DNA of 64,000 nt from Limnephilus marmoratus. Lineage: Eukaryota > Arthropoda > Insecta > Trichoptera > Limnephilidae. Positions 56,003-64,000 of this stretch are shown here, piece by piece. The notes under the pieces are model-generated. The model made no database searches and was not told where the DNA came from. It saw only the letters and a program-made list of their open reading frames with translations. Position 1 is the first letter of the stretch. Each line of letters starts with the position of its first letter. The stretch lies in assembly GCA_917880885.1 (NCBI GenBank), contig OU862913.1, positions 6,882,001 to 6,946,000 on the forward strand, written 5' to 3'. The position numbers and the translations under genes are program-made.

Positions 56003-56369
56003 ATTTACATAATTTCTTCTATTTTTGTTTATATTGAATATGAGACCTCTTATCATTTTTACATAATATGTATTTTTATTCTATTATTTGTTTTGTTGTT
56101 ACACTGTTTTGTGTATTTTCTTTTCTCATTGTATTATATTTTCTTCATTGTTTGTTACTCAACTTATAAATTATAATATAAAAGCCCATCAGGGCGTGTA
56201 ATAAATAAGTAAATAAACATAGGTGGATTCAGTACAGTACCGGAGATCAGCTTAAAAAAAATGTTTCCCCAAAAATATGTTACGGCGGGCTTCTAAGGTA
56301 TTAAGATCGAGCATTCCTGTTAAGAACAACGATGGATACAGGAATGGGTAGTATGTATATTCCCTCAAT

Positions 56370-56795
56370 AGTCCGTAATCCGTATTCGATAAGCCCTAGG
56401 CCTAGGAAGTTGGAAGATAGCAAACCTGTGCTGTGTGTCCGGCAATAATAGATGCCAATAATCTGTTTATAATAGGAATAGTCGGTAATCCGTATTCGAT
56501 AAGCCCTAGGCCTAGGAAGTTGGAAGATAGGAAACCTGTGCTGTGTGTCCTGCAATAATAGATGCCAATAATCTGTTTATAATAGGAATAGTCGGTAATC
56601 CGTATTCGATAAGCCCTAGGCCTAGGAAGTTGGAAGATAGGAAACCTGTGCTGTGTGTCCGGCAATAATAGATGCCAATAATCTGTTTATAATAGGAACA
56701 GTTGGTAATCCGTATTCGATAAGCCCTAGGCCTAGGAAGTTGGAAGATAGGAAACCTGTGCTGTGTGTCCGGCAATAATAGATGCCAATAATCCG
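56370..56795. repeat. 110-base minisatellite, four copies
   Basis: GTAATCCGTATTCGATAAGC begins copies at about 56373, 56485, 56595 and 56705. Each contains the 12-base palindrome CCTAGGCCTAGG. The last copy is partial and the first differs in length at its edge. Overlapping minus-strand frames across it are artefacts. Confidence 0.9.
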
Positions 56796-57035
56796 GTATT
56801 TTTTTCCACAACCGAAAAGATGGTTCATCTTTATCTTTTACGGTTATGGATTGCAGAAAAGTTAGATATATGCGGACATTTGTGTATTTTCGATCAATAA
56901 TCTATGGCTATGGTATATACTATTCAGTATTCAGTTTAATTGAACAATAATTTTATGAACAAATATTTATGCGGATTTAAAAGATATTTTACCGAAATCG
57001 GTGAAGACGTAAATGATCTAATACCTATATAAAAA

Positions 57036-57160
57036 ATGAATTTATATGACGCGGAATTGATTTCTTGGGTCGAACAATTTCGTCATTTATGTGACAATAA
57101 AGAAAAAGATTTTAAAGACGGAAATGCCGTAAAAATTCCGGGTTATTGGTGTTTTTTCAT
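57036..57160 (+). CDS. Possible start of a MADF-like domain protein (weak)
   Basis: ATG at 57036 reads MNLYDAELISWVEQFRHLCD, then NKEKDFKDGNAVK. The pattern LI-x2-V-x3-L-x-D ... DFKD resembles the first helix region of MADF domains. A donor-like GCCGTAAAA lies at about 57126. No second exon is seen, and the frame then runs into a hAT-like element. It may be chance. Confidence 0.25.
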
Positions 57161-57739
57161 CAACTCTGTGTCTCCATATGCAGTGTATGCTAGCCCCAGA
57201 ATTGACAAAAACATTCCACATGCAACAACATCTGACGAATCCATCGTTTCAATATTTATTTATATAAAACAAAGTAGAATACACTGTCGGTTGACAGTAG
57301 TTGACATTAGTGATGGGAATAATCGATACAATTACATAATCGATATATTTGTATCGATACATAAAAATGATCGAATGACTAATCGATTAATCGCTAGGAG
57401 TTCAGGAGCAATAGCTGCGGTCAAAGGCAGTATTTTTTCTCGCGGCAGGGGGGGTGTTCACGGGCAAAGCATGGTTCATCGTTATGGCAACGTAGATTTT
57501 TCATTGCTGGCAATGATTTCTTTACAAGCAACATTATTTTCTATAATTTACAATAATACTTTACTATCTATAATCTATGGTCTGGCCCGACCTTGAAACT
57601 GTTTCATAAGATCCGTATTCTTATAGATAATGTAATTTTATAGATGTTTCTAAAATTCTGATATGCGTCAATACATGATTAATCTCAAAATGACATTTAG
57701 ATTTTAGGAAACTTATACATTAAAAACAGTAAACAAACT

Positions 57740-57965
57740 TTTCCGTTATATGTTTTTGGGGTGTTGTGCCGTGTTGCGCTACCTCCTTCTTTAGCCAACG
57801 TTTCGGACATCGTTGCAGTGTCCATCATCAGGGCAGATCCGGCAGATCCGGTAGATGTCCGGTAGAAACGTTGGCTAAAGAAGGAGGTAGCGCAACACGG
57901 CACAACACCCCAAAAACATATAACGAAAATGCTTCTGGCCGTGAAAATCTTAAAACTTATCTCAG
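57740..57965 (+). repeat. Fold-back/hammerhead family, copy 5
   Basis: The left arm is complete (GTTTTTGGGGTGTTGTGCCG to CATCATCAGGGCAGATCC). The right arm has lost the CTGATGA half but keeps GAAACGTTGGCTAAAGAAGG and the tail. It is the mirror image of copy 1 in which arm survives. Confidence 0.85.
57793..57835 (-). ncRNA. Hammerhead ribozyme motif, intact core
   Basis: The reverse complement gives GCC-CTGATGA, stem II GGACA/TGTCC with loop CTGCAACGA, GAAA, CGTT-GGC. It differs from 371-414 only in the stem II loop. Confidence 0.7.
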
Positions 57966-59039
57966 TAAACAAACTGTTTTTTTGCAATCGGTGTTTATTG
58001 AATAATGATATCTTTGAACAGAAGTGTCTAATTCTAGCGCTGATAACACTTTTTAGAACAAACCATCACACATTTATAGTCACACAAAATATTTTGAGGT
58101 ACTAGTTAGTACTCGATGAAATTAGAGATATAGGTTGTTCATTTACAATAAATCAAACATAGGTACACTAAACAAATCGATAAATTACTCAAAATAACCC
58201 ATCTACCTACTTACGAAAAATAATCACCATGTCGATCTTTAGCACGTACTGGAATCGTAAATCATAACCTAAAAGTAATATTTCGTCGTTTACAATCGTT
58301 TCACGTTTGAATACTACGACCAACACTACCCTAGATGATACATAACCTTAAAATAACATAAGTAATAATAAATAAACTTTAAATTGTGAAAAACAGTCAC
58401 CATGGCAATCTTTAAACACATAAACTAAAACTAGAAACGTAGATCGTTACCTAAAAGTATTAATTCATCATTTACAACAAAGCTGGATGATGATAACATT
58501 AACACGCTTTATCAGTTTATCACAATTTGAGATATTTTGACGTATCTTGAATACAACCTCTCAGATCTAGAATCGATTTGCGTTTACGAATGAATTCTGA
58601 CAGTTGTAAAACGATTGCATCACTCATTTTCAATGACATTTCAAAACGATTATATCGGACTGAATATTGACATCGATAAGCGAGAATCGATTCCACTTCG
58701 ATGACATTTCAAAACGATTGTATCGAACTGTATTCGATATGAACATAGACATCGATAAGCGAGAATCGATTCTTCTTACGATGACGTTTCAAACGATTAT
58801 ATCGGATTGTGAATCGATACGATGGATCGATGAAAATCCAGCGCTGTGATTCGTCAGAAATAATCGATGTGAGAGAAGCGTTGTGATTGGTCAGAATTAA
58901 TCGATTTGACATCGATGCAAGAATCGATTGTTCAAGAATCGATTTGTCTATGACAATGTATCGAAATGCATCGATGGTGAAAAAGATCGATACAATATCG
59001 ATATTCCATCGATATTTCCCATCGCTAGTTGACATATAC

Positions 59040-60510
59040 GAGTGGCAGCGGCATAGTCACTTCTATGGACGTATTCTATTCTATTCCTATTCCAATTATA
59101 AACGACGTTCTTAAATATTACGGATAACGGATTACGGCACCGGCCTATTCTTATCGCTTATTCCTATTAAAAACGGGGCTTTAACCTTTTTTGTACTTTT
59201 TCTATGTAATTTTTTTTTAATGTATTGTACCGCGAGCGCATATGTGTTGTACCGACACACTATGCTTTACTTTAAAAGATTTCTTCCTATGGCGTCAGTT
59301 GAATCATGGAGCTGCCGTGAAAATCATTTCTTTGTACTGGAACTGTCAACTTGACAGCTGTTGTCCCAGAGGCGGATTACATGGTGAGGGCGCCCTAGGC
59401 AAGCACCTTATCGGGGCCCCACTATTTTTCGCCCGGCTATTTTATTTTACATACCTACCAAGTTGCATTGCAATACACACACACACACATACAAATTCTC
59501 GTAGTTATACTATTTGTAAAGTTTTAAGGTAAGGAACCGGTAAAATAAAGACTCATCTTCAGGACAATTTCTAAGGAACTCTTGATTTTATTCGTTCTAT
59601 TTCCAATTACATTTTTTATAATCGGAAGATACAAAACTACCCGAGACAGACCAAGGAGCTAGTAGTTAATTAGGTGTAGTTTCAGCGAAGCGACGAAGAG
59701 AAAAAAGGTATATCCCTTTAAAAAACCGCCATTTATAGAAAATCTCCTTGGCTGGTCACAGCTTTGTACCTTCCGGACATCTGTTGATAATTTAGCTAAC
59801 TAATTATGAGAGTTCTCACCTAATGTTTTTACGTGGATCTCGAGAGGTGTGAGTCCTGGCTAAATTCGATTTTTAAAGGTCTGAATTTTAGACATATTCC
59901 CAGCCAAAAAACGGTGAGGATTGAGTTTTTTATTAAACTAAAATGAACAAAAAATATACAACTTATAATACTAAAAATAGCTCACAATTTTTTTTTTTTT
60001 TTACTTTAACTATTTCACCCCAGATTAAATTGTGCAATTAACAAATTCATATTTACATGCTCTAGCTAAAAATTCAAAGTTAAAAATTAAATCAATGAGT
60101 TATAACAATAAATTACACATTCAATTTTAGGACAAACACAATACAATGAGGACGGGACCAAGTCTTCCTTCCAGGACAGCCAATTTTATTGTAAATATTA
60201 TTAAATGTCTAAAATTAAATATATGTGGGCACTTGCAGTGTTTTTTTTTTTTATAATTATTATTATTATTTTGGTTAGCTTATAACCTTTAATTTTCACT
60301 CAATCTGGTTTTTCTTTTTACACGAGTTTCACAAGAGGTCACGACCTCCACCACCTTTATTCATTTTGCCTTTTTATTGTTTTACACTTTTGTTTGCATT
60401 TTTTCATTAATTTTTTATTGTTTTTCGCTTTTATTTGTACTTTTTATTAATTTAAAGTCTGGTTATAGAATCTGGTTATTCTGGTTATTATGTCTTGCTT
60501 GGGGGCGCCA
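59040..60510. other. Spacer and probable LTR of the BEL element
   Basis: 59369-59420 has GCCCTAGGCAAGCACC and GGGGCCCC, a scrap of a hAT-like end. A short AC repeat lies at about 59476-59490. From about 60512 leftwards the minus strand begins TGTGGCGCCCCCAAGC, a plausible LTR start. AATAAA signals on minus lie near 60358. I could not fix the LTR's other end. Confidence 0.4.
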
Positions 60511-60538
60511 CACTGTGTTGGCGCTACTGGGTCGCTTC

Positions 60539-63500
60539 TTATTCTCCCTGGTCCATCTCGGGTAGATGGTCTTCGCATTTGTTGTCCTCAATTGGAAGCA
60601 GGCATAGTTTTGATATTGCCCTCTGGACCGTTCCCTGTGCTGTGATGATGGTAGCCACTCGTACTCTTCCATCAGGCCCGGGATGTACAGCGTGCACTCG
60701 TCCTAGCCTCCAAAAACAAGGAGGTTCGTTGTCTTCCTTCAGAATGACCATCTGGCCTGGTTGCAGCTGCCTTTGGTTGTTGCCAGTCCATTTCGTCCGG
60801 GTCTGCAGCTCAGCCAAGTATTCTTTGCGCCACCTCGACCAAAAAGACTGTATTAGTTGGTTTAATTTTTGGTAATGATTCAATCTATTGACTGCTACAT
60901 TCTGCAAATTCTGCTCCGGGATCGCTGCTAAACTCGTTCCAATGAGAAAGTGACCAGGACTGAGAGGTTTTAGGTCTTTGGGGTCATTGGATAGCGGACA
61001 GAGGGGACGGGAATTCAAGCATGATTCAATTTGACATAATACAGTACTGAATTCCTCATATGTTAATAGTGAAACGTTTGCTACCCTTTTCAAATGATAT
61101 TTTACTGATTTGACCCCTGCCTCCCAAAGTCCCCCGAAGTGCGGGGCCCTTGCTGGTGTGAATTTCCAGCGAATAGATAAATTGGCTAAGTATTTATCAA
61201 TTTTTTCATTTGAATTTTCCAAAAATTCATATATTTCCCTTAATTCATTATTCGCGCCCCTAAAATTAGTGGCGTTATCTGAAAACATTTTACTGGGTTT
61301 CCCTCTTCGCGAGATGAAACGTTTAAACGCATTTAAGAAGCTATCAGTGCTTAAAGACATTACTAGTTCCAGATGTATTGCTTTGGTTACCATACATATA
61401 AATAGACATATATAAGATTTTACGCTGTGAGTCTTACGGCTAACACCTGATTTGATCAAAATGGGGCCGCAGAAATCCACGCCTGATGATTGAAATGCGC
61501 GACCTTCCGTTATTCGTTCGGCAGGTAGGTCCGCCATCAGTTGTTGCTCTGTTTTCGGGTTACATCTAAAACATATAATACAGTATCTGAGAACCTTTTT
61601 AATTAAATTTTTATCCATAATCGGCCAGTATTTCATTCTTAATAACGCTAACAATGCCTGCGTTCCTGCATGTAAATATAAATAATGGTAGTGCCTGACA
61701 ATAAGCTCACTTAGTTTATGATGTGATGGTAGTACTATGGGGTGCTGTTGGCTTTCCGATATCATTTTTCCGTTGGACAACCTACCCCCCACCCGGATTA
61801 AATCCTTAAACAAATAAGGATTTAATGACTTTAACCTACTACTATTCTTTACATTTACCCCGGCTTGTAAGGCCCTCGTCTCTTCGGGGAATGCAAAACA
61901 TTGTGCACGAGATATTAATAAGTGAAGTGAATTCTCCAATTCTTAAACAGTTAGTGCTCCGCTACGCCTGGACAAAGAATTTCTGCAATTAAATATAAAT
62001 CTTAAAATATAAGCTGTCACCCTTTGCAATTTGGTTAAGCAAGAGTATCTGGAAAATATTTCCCAATCCTGTTTTACGGCTGAAATTAAAGTTAGTTTTA
62101 ATCGTTCTTCTGGTAGATCCAACGGCGTAACTTCACTGCTGGTAATCGGGTAATCGCCTGAAATCAACCAGGTGGGTCCATGCCACCAGATGTCAGACTT
62201 TAGTAGCTGCGACACCGTCGCGCCTCTGGATAAAACGTCCGCCGCATTATCCTCCGATCTTACGTGTTTCCATTGTGCGGGTTGACTGGACTCTTGGATT
62301 TCAGCTACCCTATTGGCCACAAATGTGTTCCACCTTGCTGGCTGTCCACGAATCCAGAATAGCGTTATCATGGAATCGCACCAGTAGGTTGTATCTATTT
62401 CATTTAAGTTCATAGCTATTTTGACATAGTTCACTAATTTTGGGGGTAAAACAGCACCACAAAGCTCCAGCTTTGGTAGTGATATGCTTTTCAACGGTGC
62501 CACCCTTGATTTTGATGTGACTAAATAAGAAGTTGTGTTTCCCGATTCATCAGTAGACACTATATATATACATGCTGCATAGGCCCTCTCCGAGGCGTCA
62601 CAGAATCCATGCAGATGCAGTTTAACTTGATGTTTGCAAATTACCTTTCTCGGTATTTTTAAATTATTTAAAAGAGGTAATTCATTTATGTATGAATTCC
62701 ACGCATTCATCTGTTCAGATGGAACATCTTCGTCCCACTGAATCTTAGTTTGCCACAAACCTTGCATTATCAGTTTTGCGACTAAAGTTATTGGGCCTAT
62801 CAGTCCCAATGGGTCAAAGGTAGAGGCGATACATGATAACATTTGGCGTTTGCTTTTAACGCAGGCTTCTAAGGGCTCTACAATGTACTGAAAATAGTCC
62901 TGCTGATTATTTCATGACAACCCTAGAATTTTCTTTTCCTTGGGGTTATCAGTAATAATCATATCTGTATCACTCTCTGGTTTCGAACTTATAGAGGGTA
63001 AATTTGATCGCCATTTTCGTAAATTCATGCCAGCAGATGCCAAAATGCTGCTCAACTGTTGCTTAATAGTGAGACAATCTGCCTCATTTTCGTCGCCAGT
63101 TATCAAATCATCCATATAAAAGTTGTATTTTAGGATGCGACTGACCTTTCTGTATGCTTCTTGATTTTCTGTTCCTAACTGTTCCAAGCATCTGGTAGCC
63201 AGAAAGGATGATGGTCCCAAACCGTAGGTGACAGTATTGAGTTGATAGTGTCGGATTTCTTCTTCCGGAGAGTCCCTCCAGACTATGCGCTGCAAATCTC
63301 TATCCTCAGGCTGCACCAATATTTGACGATACATCTTCTCGATGTCGGCGGTTATTGCATACTGGTGCTTTCTGAAAAATAATAATTGCGCACATAAATC
63401 CTTTTGTAAAACTGGCCCTACCATGAGGGCGTCGTTTAATGATATACCGGTTGATGACTTGGCTGATCCGTCAAACACGACCCTGGTTTTGGTTGTCGTG

Positions 63501-64000
63501 CTAGACTCCTTCATCACTGCATGGTGTGGCAAATAATAATGAATTTTATCTTTTGGCGGTGCTTCGCACAGCGTCATATGCCCCAATTCCTGATACTCTT
63601 TCATGAATTTTTTATAATCTAGCATCAGGTCCTTATTGGCAAGAAATTTTTTTTCCATATTATAGAATCTTTTTTCAGCCACCTTTAGGGTTTCACCCAT
63701 TTGATTAATATTGGGCCGCAGCGGTAATCTTACCGCAAAACGTCCTTTCTCATCTCTTTCATGCGTGCGTAAGAAGCTCTCTTCACATGCTCTTTCTTCG
63801 TGGCTTCTATGTTTTACAGGAGTTAGTTCCTCTATTTTCCAAAAGCTTTCTAATTGCTTATGCAATAAATTTAAGGATAAATTACAGGAATTTACTGGCC
63901 TTTTTGGTTTCGGAGTGGAGATAGGTCCAGCGACAAGCCATCCTAGCTCGGTCCTTTGTAGCGTGAGTCCAGCATCTCCAATTCTCATTCGATCGGTATG
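60539..64000 (-). pseudogene. BEL/Pao LTR retrotransposon pol, partial at the window edge, two nonsense codons
   Basis: One continuous minus-strand frame from the right edge to 60539, broken only by TGA at 62914-62912 and TAA at 61945-61943. From right: reverse transcriptase with KTRVVFDGSAKS, ITADIEKMYRQI and the catalytic FYMDD (about 63105); RNase H with LHGFCDASERAYAA and LPKLELCGAV; integrase with GVDFCGPI, FSDNATNFRG and HFGGLWEAGVKSVK (Asp, Asp, Glu). A C-terminal domain ends in WRLGRVHAVHPGPDGRVRVA, typical of BEL/Pao. Gag and protease lie beyond the window. It is recently inactivated or an allele with stops. Confidence 0.9.

Larger units (their letters stand above)
52970..56215 (+). 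mobile_element. Jockey/CR1-like LINE (family B), interrupted by a piggyBac MITE
   Basis: Endonuclease end before the MITE (SLEELLPVDVYHPPLDIVIP, to 53142), then reverse transcriptase and a 3'UTR ending AAAAGCCCATCAGGGCGTG and an A-rich tail. Same family as 11800-13935 and 9800-10725. Confidence 0.85.
57308..59027. mobile_element. hAT-like element rich in ATCGAT motifs, 8-base target duplication
   Basis: Ends TAGTGATGGGAATAATCGAT and (reversed) TAGCGATGGGAAATATCGAT. GTTGACAT flanks it at 57300-57307 and 59028-59035. Subterminal regions are packed with CGAT/ATCGAT boxes, and 58630-58810 holds roughly three diverged repeats of a TTTCAAAACGATTATATCGG unit. No transposase is present. It contains fold-back copy 5. 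Confidence 0.85.

Noticed and set aside
56301..56828. Overlapping minus-strand open frames with repeated residues
   Set aside because: Artefact of the 110-base minisatellite. Spacing and identity also rule out a CRISPR array.
57160..57596. C-terminal two thirds of the 186-residue open frame starting at 57036
   Set aside because: It runs into the hAT-like element starting at 57308, so most of it is transposon DNA.
61110..61415. Plus-strand open frame of 101 residues
   Set aside because: Antisense to the BEL/Pao integrase; no independent support.

Overview
This is eukaryotic, AT-rich, repeat-dense DNA, most likely from an insect and possibly a beetle. The evidence is spliced genes with GT-AG introns, several families of non-LTR retrotransposons (LINEs), Penelope-like, piggyBac, hAT and BEL/Pao elements, tRNA-derived SINEs and a long C2H2 zinc-finger array. 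There are no bacterial-style operons or ribosome binding sites. The taxon is an inference from element style; I could not run a search.

Three pieces of host gene stand out. (1) A three-exon zinc-finger gene on the plus strand (38716-42144) encodes a short acidic N-terminus and 19 tandem C2H2 fingers. It is followed by a duplicated, decayed finger array (to about 43720), and three extra broken or partial copies of its first coding exon are scattered at 1-155, 7044-7197 and about 37449. (2) A four-exon THAP-domain gene on the minus strand (33326 down to 31762) has all splice phases matching and a single one-base deletion in its first exon. (3) A METTL9-like methyltransferase fragment (24611-25653) keeps an intron but carries two in-frame stops.

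Nearly everything else is mobile. 740-6875: an old LINE with a younger LINE inserted in it. 9.2-17.4 kb: LINE and SINE fragments. 17.5-20.9 kb: a nearly complete LINE on the minus strand. 21.2-24.1 kb: SINE, LINE 3' ends and a 284-bp triplication. 26.2-30.9 kb: an almost intact two-ORF LINE flanked by direct repeats of about 176 bp. 33.8-36.9 kb: a Penelope-like element with inverted arms, each arm hit by a different LINE. 44-46.8 kb: SINEs and a solo LTR. 47.0-52.5 kb: a piggyBac element containing a hAT-like element that itself contains further elements. 53-56.2 kb: a LINE interrupted by a piggyBac MITE. 56.4-56.8 kb: a 110-bp minisatellite. 57.3-59.0 kb: a hAT-like element. 60.5 kb to the end: a BEL/Pao retrotransposon on the minus strand that runs off the window.

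The most unusual recurring signal is the hammerhead ribozyme motif. Seven copies with intact core can be read by eye. They sit in two Penelope-like inverted-arm structures and in a small fold-back family with five copies in this window. This links apparently unrelated palindromes across the region into one class of self-cleaving-RNA retroelement.
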